A stretch of 64,000 nt of DNA from a sulfur-oxidizing endosymbiont of Gigantopelta aegis (GCF_016097415.1 NZ_JAEHGE010000001.1:1704015-1768014); one strand, 5' to 3'. Shown: positions 18,395 to 28,502, numbered from the stretch's first letter. Translations and numbers: made by a program. The notes: a model not told the origin generated them from the sequence alone.

Positions 18395-19312
18395 TTATTC
18401 TGGATTAATCAGCTGACACACTTCTTTTATCCCCAATAAAATTCGAGGTGTGTGGCGCACTAAATGATCGGGATTCGTGGCATAGAGCCGGTTGTTTTTT
18501 ACTGCACTTAAAAATGCCCATTGTCGCCAGCGATTTAACCAGACTTTAGATGCATCAGCCATGCCTGTGGCAATGATGATTTCCGGATCGGCAGAAAGAA
18601 TTGCCTCAATCGATGGGTTGCTGGTTAAGCTTTTTGTCTGAGCAAAAATGTTTTCCCCACCGCAAAAACTAATCACCTTAGAAATTAAATGTGCCTGATT
18701 AATACTCATGACGGGCTTATTCCAAATTTGAATAAACACCCTTGGCTTGCTAGCGGAATTAAACAAATTTTTCTTGTTGTTATAATGCTGTTTTAAGTGG
18801 TTAAATTCTTGGGTGAATTCATTGGCATTTTGATTCGCGATGGTTTCGGTTGCCATGAGTTTTCCGAATTTTTTTATAGTCTCTGGAATGGCCATAAAAT
18901 CACTGGGTTCACTGACATAAACGGCTAAGCCTAAGTTTCTTAGTTGTTCTATTTGATGTACGGGATTGCCACTTTTCCAAGCCACAATTAAATCAGGTTT
19001 TAAGAGGAGAATTTTTTCCATATCTAAGGCATTGTAGCTGCCTATCTGTTTCAATGATTTTGCTTGTTCAGGGTAATCGCTATAGCTCACAACCCCTTTA
19101 ATTACCTTTTGACCACCTGCTGCATAGATTAGTTCAGTCAATCCGGGAGAAAGGCTAATAACGCGTTTTGCGGGCTGGATTAAGTGTAATAGATAGCCAC
19201 TATCATCCTTTATTTGTATGTCTGCTTTGGCATGATGGCTGGAAAACCCCAAGAGAAAAAATAAGCTAAACACTGACGTAGATAAACGGGGTTTTAAAAT
19301 ATTTGACTGCAT
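18395..19312 (-). CDS. btuF: Periplasmic cobalamin-binding protein, BtuF type
   Basis: The 305-residue precursor has a signal peptide ending HHAKADIQ and a helical-backbone class III binding fold: RVISLSPGLTELIYAAGG, VVSYSDYPEQAKSLKQIGSY and LLLKPDLIVAWKSGNP match BtuF. It delivers corrinoid to the BtuC/BtuD transporter. It is directly next to the ATPase gene with no gap, and the group is preceded by a receptor gene with a cobalamin riboswitch, which supports the vitamin B12 assignment over an iron-siderophore role. It is convergent with the sensor-kinase gene, 40 bp apart. Confidence 0.88.
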   Translation of the reverse strand: MQSNILKPRLSTSVFSLFFLLGFSSHHAKADIQIKDDSGYLLHLIQPAKRVISLSPGLTELIYAAGGQKVIKGVVSYSDYPEQAKSLKQIGSYNALDMEKILLLKPDLIVAWKSGNPVHQIEQLRNLGLAVYVSEPSDFMAIPETIKKFGKLMATETIANQNANEFTQEFNHLKQHYNNKKNLFNSASKPRVFIQIWNKPVMSINQAHLISKVISFCGGENIFAQTKSLTSNPSIEAILSADPEIIIATGMADASKVWLNRWRQWAFLSAVKNNRLYATNPDHLVRHTPRILLGIKEVCQLINPE

Positions 19313-20101
19313 TTATGGTTTCGCCAATGGGATAAAGAGTCGATGCTGTGCATCGTCGATTTGATGAATAGGGCAGTCATAGAGTTGGCTTAAATTGTCC
19401 TGCGTTAATACTGCATCTGTCTCCCCTGACAAATAATGGCCATCATTAAAAAGTAAGAGTATGTGATCACAAAAACGATAGGCCAGATTAGGCTCATGAA
19501 TGACCATAATGCCGCATTGCTGCCCCAAAGAAAATTTGTCTTGCAATAGACTGAGAATATTTAATTGCGCTTTAATATCAAGGTGATTAACCGGTTCATC
19601 CAATAGGTAATATTCGGGGTTTTGAGTCAGTAAGGTGGCAAGGTTTAGGCGTCTTTTTTCACCACCGGATAGGGTGCTTACCTGTCGATGAGATAAGTGT
19701 TTAAGTTCAACCAAGTCTAAAGCATCCAGTGCTATTCGTTGGTCGGACTGGTTTAGCCATTGCCATTGTTTAATATAGGGGTGTCGTCCAATAAGTGCCG
19801 CTTCAAGGACGGTTGAGGGAAAATTATATTCATATTCCTGCAACATCATGCCCATACTTTGTGCCAACTCAAAGCGTTTTATATGCTGAATGTTTTTTTT
19901 GTCTAAGGTTACTGTACCGGAAGTATGAATATGTTTGTCGTCATGATTTAAACCAATCAGGACTTTTAGCAGGCTGGTTTTACCGACCCCATTAACCCCC
20001 ATAATGCCCCAAAATTCCCCCGGCTTAAAGTCAATGTTTAATGCCTTACAAATATTTTTATCGGCAATAGACAAACTGAGATCATTGCATTGTAGAGTCA
20101 T
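19313..20101 (-). CDS. btuD: ABC transporter ATPase for cobalamin uptake, BtuD type
   Basis: A 262-residue ABC ATPase with Walker A GVNGVGKTS (about residue 35), signature LSGGEKRRLNLA, Walker B YYLLDEPVNHLD and switch histidine in MVIHEP. It powers the FecCD-type permease encoded just upstream. The subfamily is that of FecE/BtuD/FhuC importers; the specificity for corrinoid is inferred from the riboswitch and the neighbouring BtuF-like gene. There is no space to the genes on either side, as expected for co-translated components. Confidence 0.9.
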   Translation of the reverse strand: MTLQCNDLSLSIADKNICKALNIDFKPGEFWGIMGVNGVGKTSLLKVLIGLNHDDKHIHTSGTVTLDKKNIQHIKRFELAQSMGMMLQEYEYNFPSTVLEAALIGRHPYIKQWQWLNQSDQRIALDALDLVELKHLSHRQVSTLSGGEKRRLNLATLLTQNPEYYLLDEPVNHLDIKAQLNILSLLQDKFSLGQQCGIMVIHEPNLAYRFCDHILLLFNDGHYLSGETDAVLTQDNLSQLYDCPIHQIDDAQHRLFIPLAKP

Positions 20102-21073
20102 TTATTGACTCCTTTTTAACAAATAAAGAAACAATGGCACACCGATAAGTGCTGTGAGTATTCCCACGGGTAATTGCTGGGGGGCCAGCAGTGTTCTTGC
20201 CAGGGTATCTGCAATAATTAAGAGTGAACCACCCATTAGCGCACTGGCCGGTAAGAGTAAGCGGTGATCAGTGCCAATGACTAAACGCATTAAATGGGGA
20301 ACCACTAAGCCAACAAAACCAATACTGCCTGCCAGCGTAATTGCGCCAGCAGTGAGTAATGAGGATAGAAAAAATAGGGTGTTGCGTAATCGTTTGGTGT
20401 TAACGCCCAAACTACCTGCTTGTAAGTCACCCCAGAGAAGAATGTTCAGTGAACGACTGATGCTAAGAGTCGAGACGAGACCAATGAGAAGAATAATATA
20501 GGCAGGCAATAAGGGGCGATCATAGGATAAATCACCCATCAGCCAGAATAACATGCCATGGATTTTTTCCGGAGGGGAAATGACTAAGACAAAGCTAATC
20601 AATGCACCCCAGCCAGAGGCCAGAATGATCCCCGTGAGCAATAGACGAGATATAGTCCAGCTACCGCGACTATGCGCAAAGGAAAAGACCAGAAAAATAG
20701 ACAGCAAAGCGCCGATAAAAGCACTGCCGGTTAGCCAAAAAGTATTGAGGCCTAAGAGCATGGCCAATAAAGCCGCGAGGGCAGAGCCACCGGAAACACC
20801 CAGCACATAAGGATCAGCGAGAGGGTTTCTTAATAGCACCTGCATCAATACCCCAGCAAGTGATAATAAGGCACCCGCAGCAAAGGCTGCCAATGCCCGT
20901 GGCAGACGTAAATCAAACACTAGCGTGTGATGTAGTGGCTCTGCAGAGGCATCCATTAGCGCCATCAGCTCTGCCAGTGTCAGGTTGCTTGAACCAGTGA
21001 CGAGAGCAAAAATGAAGCTAGCAATCAGCAGTAGAAAAAGACCGCTTAAAACAAGAAATGGATGTTGTGCCAA
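20102..21073 (-). CDS. btuC: FecCD-family permease for cobalamin uptake, BtuC type
   Basis: The 323-residue product is very hydrophobic, with about ten membrane helices, and shows the FecCD landmarks LRLPRALAAFAAGALLSLAG near the N-terminus, NPLADPYVLGVSGGSALAAL and GSIGFVGLVVPHLMRLVIG near residue 245. It forms the membrane channel of the importer. Its stop is directly followed by the ATPase start. It begins 13 bp after the receptor stop on the same strand, so the whole set 22967-18395 appears to be one transcript under riboswitch control. Confidence 0.9.
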   Translation of the reverse strand: MAQHPFLVLSGLFLLLIASFIFALVTGSSNLTLAELMALMDASAEPLHHTLVFDLRLPRALAAFAAGALLSLAGVLMQVLLRNPLADPYVLGVSGGSALAALLAMLLGLNTFWLTGSAFIGALLSIFLVFSFAHSRGSWTISRLLLTGIILASGWGALISFVLVISPPEKIHGMLFWLMGDLSYDRPLLPAYIILLIGLVSTLSISRSLNILLWGDLQAGSLGVNTKRLRNTLFFLSSLLTAGAITLAGSIGFVGLVVPHLMRLVIGTDHRLLLPASALMGGSLLIIADTLARTLLAPQQLPVGILTALIGVPLFLYLLKRSQ

Positions 21074-21086
21074 TGATTATCCTCTG

Positions 21087-22967
21087 TTACATCTCATAAT
21101 GAATAGAAGTGAAAATAAAACGATCAGGCTGATTACAGTCTATTCCACCACTTTGAGTGAGTACATATTGCTTATCAAAGAGATTGTCAACTTTGGCTTT
21201 GAGCGTCCATTGTTGATTGATGCTCCAAGCGGCTCTAATATTCATTAAACCGAAACCCGGTAGTTGTTCTCTCTCATTGGTTTTATTAAAGCGTTCTGAG
21301 CTAGCAGTGACGGATGCCCCATAGCTGAATGCCCCTGAAGAACTGTCCAGTGAAATGTTTAGATTGCGTTTGCTTCTACGAGAGAGCATTTTGCCTGTTG
21401 AATCATCGATCGGATCAATGAAAGAGGCATTTGCACCTAACTGCCAACCAAACAATTCCGTAGCGACTGTCAATTCGACACCATCAATATTGGCTTCGTC
21501 TACATTCTCCATCATACTGACAGCAGGATATGAGCTCACGTAAGTGATTAAGTTTGTGACTTCTGTAGCAAAATAATGGGCTGTCCAGAGCGTATTGCCC
21601 GTGGTGATTTCTACGCCAAAATCAAATGTCTTTGACTCTTCAGGTTTTAAATCCGGATTGCCCGAATAAAAAGCATCAGCGGGCCAGTACATATCGTTAA
21701 ATGTGGGTGCTTTATAGGCTGTGCCATAAGACGTTGTGATACGCACGTTTTTATCAAGATTAAAGCCTGTTCCCATATTCCAAGTATTGTGAGAACCAAA
21801 GGCTTCATTGTCATCATAGCGTACAGATACCTGGGTATTAAAAATATCCCCCAGATATTGATATTGAGCAAAAACAGCTTTATTCCAACGACTCTTTTCT
21901 GAAAATTCAGTGCTGCTATCGACTTTGTCATCCTTATAATCGATGCCAAGACTTAATAGATCATAATCTCTGATGGTGATGTCATTTTGCCAACTGAGTA
22001 AATCGGTTTTGGTATTAAATTTTGATTGGGCTGTACCAGCACTGAGCTGATTATACTGTTTGTCGTAGTTCCGACTCAGTTTAAGATGTGTCGTCCACAA
22101 GTCAGAAAGGCTAAGATCAATTGTGCCACTGAGTAGTTGCTCAGTGAATTCAGTACGGGTGTTTTTATTACCGTAGCCATCATATTCATTTTCACCCTGA
22201 CTGCGTAAAAATATGCCTGATAATTTCAAGTCATTATTTACTTGATGGCCTGCATTTAAGGATAAAGAATAATTTTCGTACCCATCGTCGTCTTCGTCAG
22301 CCGCATTGGCTGCGGGTGAAGGCCAGGCAAATTGATGACCGAAAAAATCATAGCCATCAGTATTAAAGGCTGATAGTCCTCCGGAAAAATAGGATTGCTC
22401 ATTGCTATTCGCGTAGCTGGCAGTCACTTCTCTAGTATTATCTGAACCATAACCTGCACTGGCAGTAATGTTTTTCTGGCTATCTTTTTTGGTGAAGATT
22501 TGAATAACGCCACCAATAGCATCTGAACCGTATAGGCTGGAGCGAGGACCACGTACAATTTCTATGCGTTCGACCTGTGATAGCGGAATGTATTGAATAG
22601 CTGTTGTGCCACTGGTGGCAGAGCCTATAGGTACTCCATCAATCATATAAAGTACATGATCAGTATTTGTGCCCCGTAGAGAAATACCACTATTACTGCC
22701 AAAGCCACCATTGCTGGTAAGACTAATACTGGGCGTTGCCCTTAATAATTCACTGAGAGAACTTGCTTGAGTACGTTTGATGTCTTCCTGACTGATAATG
22801 GTAACGGGTGCCAATGTTTCATCAACCGTATTGGCTGTTCGAGTGGCAGTTACTACTATTTGTGGCATGTTTTCACTGGATTCAGCTTGAACAATAGCCG
22901 GTGTGAGAAAAACACTTAAGGTAGAAACAGAGAGAGCTATTTTGAAAAAAGGTGATTTATGAGTCAT
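21087..22967 (-). CDS. btuB: TonB-dependent vitamin B12 receptor, BtuB type
   Basis: This 626-residue outer-membrane receptor has a signal peptide ending IVQAESS, a TonB box-like QIVVTATRT, a plug with SLSELLRATPSISLTSNGG and IEIVRGPRSSLYGSDAIGGV, and a barrel ending FTSIHYEM. Plug and length resemble BtuB. The start MTHKSPFFKIALS at 22967 is preceded by AAGGGA and lies after the riboswitch; a longer frame reaching to 23144 would run through the riboswitch and is rejected. It is first in the corrinoid uptake operon. Confidence 0.9.
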   Translation of the reverse strand: MTHKSPFFKIALSVSTLSVFLTPAIVQAESSENMPQIVVTATRTANTVDETLAPVTIISQEDIKRTQASSLSELLRATPSISLTSNGGFGSNSGISLRGTNTDHVLYMIDGVPIGSATSGTTAIQYIPLSQVERIEIVRGPRSSLYGSDAIGGVIQIFTKKDSQKNITASAGYGSDNTREVTASYANSNEQSYFSGGLSAFNTDGYDFFGHQFAWPSPAANAADEDDDGYENYSLSLNAGHQVNNDLKLSGIFLRSQGENEYDGYGNKNTRTEFTEQLLSGTIDLSLSDLWTTHLKLSRNYDKQYNQLSAGTAQSKFNTKTDLLSWQNDITIRDYDLLSLGIDYKDDKVDSSTEFSEKSRWNKAVFAQYQYLGDIFNTQVSVRYDDNEAFGSHNTWNMGTGFNLDKNVRITTSYGTAYKAPTFNDMYWPADAFYSGNPDLKPEESKTFDFGVEITTGNTLWTAHYFATEVTNLITYVSSYPAVSMMENVDEANIDGVELTVATELFGWQLGANASFIDPIDDSTGKMLSRRSKRNLNISLDSSSGAFSYGASVTASSERFNKTNEREQLPGFGLMNIRAAWSINQQWTLKAKVDNLFDKQYVLTQSGGIDCNQPDRFIFTSIHYEM

Positions 22968-22984
22968 GATTGATCCCTTAAAAA

Positions 22985-23000
22985 CACACACCCCGTGTGT
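22985..23000 (-). terminator. Short terminator-like hairpin of the cobalamin riboswitch
   Basis: On the minus strand ACACAC, a GGGG loop, then TGTGTG followed by TTTTT lie between the riboswitch and the btuB ribosome-binding site. A six-bp stem with a U-run could be the expression platform, ending transcription when the aptamer binds cobalamin. The stem is short, so sequestration of translation is an alternative. Confidence 0.5.
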
Positions 23001-23018
23001 AAAAATTAATAAAAATAA

Positions 23019-23215
23019 GGTTATGTTTTTATGGCAGGTCTCCGGGCTTATGAAGGACAAATAAGTCTGATAACGCCTTCCCATATTATTTGTAACACAA
23101 TGTTTATAAAAACGTTTATAAAAATGTTTATAAACAAGTGTCATACAGTGGCTTTGTTATCGTACAATCAATTACCGTTGCGGGGGCAGCGTTGGTTTTT
23201 CACCAACTTCCCAGT
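23019..23215 (-). promoter_or_regulatory. Cobalamin riboswitch upstream of btuB
   Basis: The minus strand contains GCTGCCCCCGCAACGGT, then AAAGCCACTG (B12 box) and AAGCCCGGAGACCTGCC in the order of the cobalamin aptamer core. The hairpin GTTGGTGAAAAACCAAC comes first. One variable arm has three near-copies of TTTATAAAC, a small internal expansion. It should repress the btuB-btuCDF transcript when adenosylcobalamin is plentiful. Confidence 0.93.
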
Positions 23216-25683
23216 TATATTGCTATTAAAAAATAGTAATAAAACGCCATAAAATCGCAGGTATTCTAGTTGGCTAGGGTATAGCTGTCAATTAATAAAT
23301 GCATGACTATCTCTTAATAGTTTTTTGCAGAGGTATAGAACTATGATGTTTTTGGTGAGGCAGGGCAGGGAGGTAAAGCAGATAATGATTGCTTCAGTTT
23401 CTAGTCAAAATAAAGCTTGGCGAGTAAGGTAGCAAAGTCATCGGCTGCGACGGGGCGACTGAAATAATATCCTTGCATGAAGTCACATTGATGTTGCTTT
23501 AAAAACTCAACTTGTCCGCTACTTTCAACACCTTCAGCGACTACTTTCAGATTTAGGCTCTTGGCCATTGAGATGATCGCAGAGGTGATCATCATATCGT
23601 CCTTGTCTTCAGGAATATCTAACACAAATGATTTGTCTATTTTGAGTGACTCTAGAGGGAATTTTTTCAGATAACTTAATGACGAATAGCCGGTGCCAAA
23701 ATCATCGACGGAGACATTGATGCCCATTTCAGAGAGCTCATTAATAATCGCAATGGTTTGTTCAATATTGCGCATCATAATTGTTTCGGTGATTTCAAGT
23801 TCCAGATATTCGGGTTTTAATTGAGTTTTATGTAAAATATCGGCAATCATTTGACATAAGCCTTCTTGCATAAACTGTAGACTGGATAAGTTGACCGCAA
23901 TGCGAGTCGGTTCAAGGCCAGCGTCTTGCCAGATTTTATTTTGTCTACAGGCTTCATTGATGACCCATTCACCAATGGTAAAAATTTGTCCGGTCTCTTC
24001 GGCGAGACTAATAAAATCATCGGGATATACCATACCCAATTCACTTTGCTGCCAGCGTATTAATGCCTCGGCAGCAACAATCTTATTGTTATGGGTATCA
24101 ATTTGTGGTTGGTAATGCAGTTGAAATTCGTGGTTTTCAAGTGCCTGATGAAGTTTTAATTCTAAGTCTAAGCGTTTTTCACTATGGGAACTCATTTCTT
24201 TCAGATAAAACTGGTAATTGTTTTTACCCATGTTTTTGGCGTGATACATCGCGATATCAGCATGCTTCAAAAGTTGTTCTACATTATTGCCATCTCTAGG
24301 GAAAAGAGCGATGCCGATGCTGGAAGTGACGTATACTTCATGGTGTTTTAAATGAAAGGGTTGAGATATATGCTCTAATATTCGATTGGCAACAAGTCCT
24401 GCGGATTTTTTATTTTTTATATCGTTGAGTAGTAAGGTAAATTCATCACCCCCTAAGCGTGTGACAAAGTTCTTTGAGTCAATGAGACTGCCAAGGTTAA
24501 GTGAATCATTCTGGCGCATTTGCTGGGTCAATCGTTTTGAAACCTGTTTTAATAGCTCATCACCGACATCATGGCCTAGGGTATCATTAATGCGTTTGAA
24601 CTCATCAATGTCCATAAATAGGATGGCACCCGTGGTCTGATCTTTTTTTGATTCTTGAAGGGACAGTTGCAGACGTTCTTTAAAAGTGGTTCTATTGGGT
24701 AATGTTGTTAAGGAGTCGTAATAAGCAAGATAGCGAATTTTTTCTTCTGAAGCTTGGCGCTTTAATATAATACGTACAACAATAATGTAAATGAATATAC
24801 TTATTAACCAATAACTAAAAATCGTCAGTAAACTAATCATCTTTAGATTAATGTCACGCTCAAGATTTAGCTGATAATCTTGACCATATACTCTGAATTT
24901 TTCAACAAAAACAAACTGAGTCAACGATACTTTAAAATCGATTTCATTTGTCTTGTTGTCACTGAATGCTGCCCCGGATAAATTGTTTAAATTACCCTTT
25001 AAATTGAATTTTTTCAAATCAAGAAAGGCGATAAAATTATTAATGTCAATTTTGAGTGCCATCAGCCCATATAGCATATTGGTGCGTTCAGTTTTGCTTT
25101 TTGGTGGATATCGACCTAAATATAATGTTTTTAACATTAATATACTGGGTTGTTTGAAATCTAAATCATGGGTTATTTTAGAGGCGGCAATCTTGCCGCT
25201 GTCAATGGCATGGTTGATGGTTGATATTATGTTTGCTTGTGAATAAATATCGATACCTAATAAGCGGGCAGAGATTGGTGTCATTGGTTCGACAAAGTTT
25301 ATGGGTAAAAAGAATTTTTTTTCATTCGTATCATGTTTGATTAATTGTAAATTGATATAGCCCTGTTTATTCATTCGTTGCTCAAATTTATGGACAGCGT
25401 TAGGACTTACTTTTTCCATGCCAATAATTGCATCGACAAAGGGGTAGGCTTTGAGCATTTGTTCAGAAAAACTACTTAACTCTGCCTGGTTGAGATGATC
25501 GCTGGCATGATGTAGGCCAGTTAAAGAAATAAGAATGGTTTCGACACTGGAAATTTGTTGGCCAAGCGTACGGTTGACATTGGATACATCAGCTTTAAAA
25601 TCTTCATTTAAGCGTTGTAATGTGGCTATACTTAACCGGACACACAACTTAAAATAACTAAAAGATAAAAAGTGTGACCTAAA

Positions 25684-26004
25684 ATGAATGATCAAACAAA
25701 AAAACCGAATAAAAGCTATACATCAGAATTTAAAGAATCAGCTGTCAAATTAGCTAATGAGACGGATCAATCCGTTTCTCAGACTGCCAGGGAGCTAGGT
25801 GTTAATGTAAATACTCTACATACCTGGATCAGTAAATATTCCAAACCGGTGAAGACGGTAGCCAATAGAAGTGATGAACACATTTATGATGAAGTAAAAC
25901 GTCTGAAAAAAGAATTGGCAAAAGTGATTCAGGAGCGTGATTTATTAAAAAGGCCACAGCGTACTTTGCAAGGGAAACTTTGTGAAGTACGCATGGATAA
26001 CTGA
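25684..26004 (+). pseudogene. IS3-family transposase OrfA, frameshifted near its end
   Basis: The 106-residue frame starts with a helix-turn-helix region (YTSEFKESAVKLANETDQSV, LGVNVNTLHTWISKY) and a leucine-zipper-like part (YDEVKRLKKELAKVIQERDL) typical of OrfA. After ERDLLK the frame becomes atypical; restoring one A in the five-A run at 25947-25951 gives KKATAYFARETL and a stop, the usual OrfA end. OrfB begins at that point in the -1 frame, as normal for the family. Confidence 0.85.
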
Positions 26005-26844
26005 TCAGGCTAAAGATTACCCGGTAACGATTCTGTGCCGTTTTATGGATGTTTCCCGTAGTTGCTATTATGATTGGGTTAGCTCTCCTAAAACGGATAG
26101 AGAGAAAGAAAATGAAGCGCTTACTGAGCAGCTAAAAAACTGTTTGAAGACAGTCGCAAGACTTATGGAACCCGTCGTCTTAAAAGAAAACTGGCTGAAA
26201 AAGGCGTTCATATAAGCCGCCGGAGAATTGGTCGATTAATGAAAAAAGCCGGTTTGTTTTGTAAAACGAAGAGACGCTTTAAAGCGACGACTAATTCCAA
26301 GCATAATAAGCGTATATCTCCAAATTTACTGGAAAGAGAGTTTACTGTCTCTCAACCTGATCGCTACTATGTGGGTGATATTACCTATATTGCCACCAAG
26401 GAAGGCTGGTTATATTTAGCGGTTGTCATTGACTTATTCTCTAGGCAAATTGTTGGCTGGTCGATGGATGAGCGAATGAAAGCCAAGCTAGTCAATGATG
26501 CTTTACTGATGGCCATATGGAAGCGTAAACCAATGGATGGATTGCTTTGGCATACTGACCGAGGTAGCCAATATGCCTCTGATAGTCATAGAAAAATATT
26601 GTCGGATCATAACATAATTCAGTCTATGAGCCGCAAAGGAAATTGCTGGGACAATGCTGTATCAGAGAGCTTCTTTCATAGTTTGAAAACTGAATTGACG
26701 CACCATTGTCGATTCAAAACCAGAGTAGAAGCAAAGCAGGCAATATTTGAATATATTGAGGTATTTTATAATCGGGAGCGACTTCATTCGGCTAATGATT
26801 ATTTGTCACCAGTCGATTATGAAATACAGCAGGAAATAGCTTAA
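25982..26844 (+). pseudogene. IS3-family transposase OrfB (DDE integrase), frameshifted
   Basis: OrfB is split into 25982-26215 and 26239-26844. Restoring one A in the run of six at 26134-26139 joins EQLKK to [18 protein letters not shown] and gives a full reading frame. The second part holds the catalytic core: YYVGDITYI with the first Asp, [14 protein letters not shown] with the second, and [20 protein letters not shown] with the Glu. Apart from the frameshift the core residues are intact, so the inactivation is recent or the shift is tolerated. Confidence 0.87.
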
Positions 26845-27278
26845 ATCGATTGATTGAAGAGGGGTAAAAGGCGACATAAATGCCGCCCATTACCGTTGAC
26901 GGCCATCGGCTCCTCAGCCTGTGCCGTGAAGATATTGTAACAGGATCATTACCGTTGTGAAAATACCTTGGGTGAATGGAACGGCTCTATCGTTCCAGAG
27001 GGCAAAGCCCTTTCTCTTCATCTGTTTAAAGTTAACATGAGAAACTAAAATGATAGGAAATACAAAATGACAAAAATCACTTGAAACAGCCAAAAAAATA
27101 TTTAGAAAACTGTCCGGAAAAGTGTTGACACATCATTGATACTCCATAAACAAAGATAGAGCAATGGCGATAAATGAAAAAATAAGTGCGCCTAAAATTA
27201 TTTTGTAGTTGTTTTTTATGGTCATTGATGTATTTTTATTATTCTAGTGATTAATCATTATGCATTGATGTTAGGGGA

Positions 27279-28265
27279 TTAATGTTTTACTTTTTTTGAT
27301 TTTTTATTCAGTGATAATGGGATTTTGATCGTGGTATGTTTTAAAATAACCTCATTGATCCAAATATCCCACTTTCTATTGGATACAATGGGAATGTCTG
27401 AAGGTTTTGCACCGTCAAGAATATACAAGGCAACCTGACCAGCCCATTCGCCCTGTTCTTCGGGTATTTTAGTTAAGCCTAAAATCGTATAAGGAACCAT
27501 CCAGCCTTGAATGGTCACACTTAATTTTTGTGTGTGCTGATGAATGGTGTCTAAAATGGTCGTCTTATTCCAATCATTGATGCCGGCATTGCCACCAATG
27601 ATAACAAAGTCATAATTTTGTGCTTCGATATAAAAGTCCATCCATTCTTGAGCCGTTGTTGCCAGACCTTTTTTAATTTGAATGTTGCGTATTTTTGCCT
27701 CTTCTTCAAAACGAGAAAAATTTTTTCTTTCCGTTAAAACATCAACTCCTAGATAAAATACATTATGAGGCATACCAATCACCGCTGATACTTTATCAAA
27801 TAGCTCCATGATGGGGGCGACCTCAACCATGCCAGTGGCATTGCTATAAGGGTAGCCATAGGCATCGACAGTCCAGTTTATGCCACAAAAAACAAAGGGA
27901 ATGTCATGATCTTTAAAATAAGGCTGTATGACATAGCGAGAGGCGTTGTCATCAGAAGCAATAACGACATCAGGTTGCCATGAAAGAATCAAGTCTCGGG
28001 CAATTAATCCGGCCGCTTTTTTAAAGGTTTCATCGGGATTACGCTTGGTGTCCATATTAAGCTGTTTAATTTCACACTTGCCCTCTAATTGAGAGCGTAA
28101 GCCTCTTTCTACGCCATCACTCCATTCATAACCCTGATGATAGGAGGCGATATACAGGCATTTTTTAGCGTGAACAGATTGACTTAAGATGAGTGATAAT
28201 AACAAAAAAGATAAAAGAATGACTTTTTTCTTAATAAGCAATTTCTGATTAAATATTAAGCTCAT
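27279..28265 (-). CDS. Periplasmic ABC-type substrate-binding protein, probably a sensor partner
   Basis: A 328-residue precursor with a signal peptide (IKKKVILLSFLLLSLILSQSVHA) and a two-lobed binding fold of the ABC_sub_bind type: CLYIASYHQGYEWSDGVERG, QPDVVIASDDNASRYVIQP, DIPFVFCGINW and YDFVIIGGNAGINDW. The ATG at 28265 is chosen because AGGGA lies nine bases before it; a longer frame to 28328 has no such site. No permease is nearby, but the next gene on the strand, 54 bp away, is the split GGDEF-EAL protein. Such pairs suggest ligand sensing that controls cyclic-di-GMP. The ligand is unknown. Confidence 0.8.
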   Translation of the reverse strand: MSLIFNQKLLIKKKVILLSFLLLSLILSQSVHAKKCLYIASYHQGYEWSDGVERGLRSQLEGKCEIKQLNMDTKRNPDETFKKAAGLIARDLILSWQPDVVIASDDNASRYVIQPYFKDHDIPFVFCGINWTVDAYGYPYSNATGMVEVAPIMELFDKVSAVIGMPHNVFYLGVDVLTERKNFSRFEEEAKIRNIQIKKGLATTAQEWMDFYIEAQNYDFVIIGGNAGINDWNKTTILDTIHQHTQKLSVTIQGWMVPYTILGLTKIPEEQGEWAGQVALYILDGAKPSDIPIVSNRKWDIWINEVILKHTTIKIPLSLNKKSKKVKH

Positions 28266-28422
28266 AAGATTTGTCCCTAAAATTTTTCCTGTTGTTACAG
28301 TCAAAGCTACTGTTAAAATGTATTCCATGTAATTTGTATGTGATTATATCATATTAATAATAGTTATATTTGAAGTTTTTTTCTGTGAATAAATAAGTAT
28401 ATAGGGAAGACTTTATCTTTTA

Positions 28423-28436
28423 TTGATGTGCGTCAA
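28423..28436. promoter_or_regulatory. FNR/ANR-like binding site
   Basis: TTGATGTGCGTCAA differs from the FNR-family consensus TTGAT-N4-ATCAA by one base. It lies 67-80 bp upstream of the small TPR-like gene at 28503, in position for anaerobic or nitric-oxide control of the sulfur cluster, and also between the divergent binding-protein gene and that cluster. Confidence 0.5.
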
Positions 28437-28502
28437 GACCAAAAGCATAGAAAGGGCGTTAATATGTGAAATAAAATAATACTAAATAATAGGAGAGTGT
28501 TT

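Larger units (their letters stand above)
25621..27132 (+). mobile_element. IS3-family insertion sequence with broken transposase
   Basis: About 1.5 kb with imperfect ends: TGTGGCTATACTTAACCGG at the left and, at the right, the complement of a sequence starting TGTGTCAACACTTTTCCGG (17 of the first 22 bases match, both with CCGGACA). It interrupts the GGDEF-EAL gene. Flanking triplets TAA (25618-25620) and TCA (27133-27135) look like a three-base duplication with one change, which restores the reading frame of the target when removed. The 3' noncoding 290 bp hold no ORF of note. Confidence 0.85.
23401..27225 (-). pseudogene. GGDEF-EAL cyclic-di-GMP protein, split by an IS3-family element
   Basis: The large 3' part (23401-25620) codes for a periplasmic sensor region, a membrane segment (MISLLTIFSYWLISIFIYII), a GGDEF domain with RLGGDEFTLL and an EAL domain with AAEALIRWQQ and LKIDKSFV. 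GGDEF synthesises and EAL hydrolyses cyclic-di-GMP; both motifs are intact. The 5' part survives at 27136-27225 as MTIKNNYKIILGALIFSF and a following hydrophobic stretch ending FMEYQ, the first membrane helix. Removing the IS and one copy of a three-base target duplication rejoins EYQ and LQRLNEDF in frame. The gene followed the binding-protein gene at 27279 as a pair. Confidence 0.85.

Noticed and set aside
22968-23144. A longer N-terminus for btuB
   Set aside because: It would run through the cobalamin riboswitch; the ATG at 22967 has a ribosome-binding site and a signal peptide.
25684-26844. Programmed -1 frameshifting as the full explanation for the IS3 ORFs
   Set aside because: The OrfA end and the middle of OrfB each need an added A at different places; programmed shifting happens only between OrfA and OrfB.
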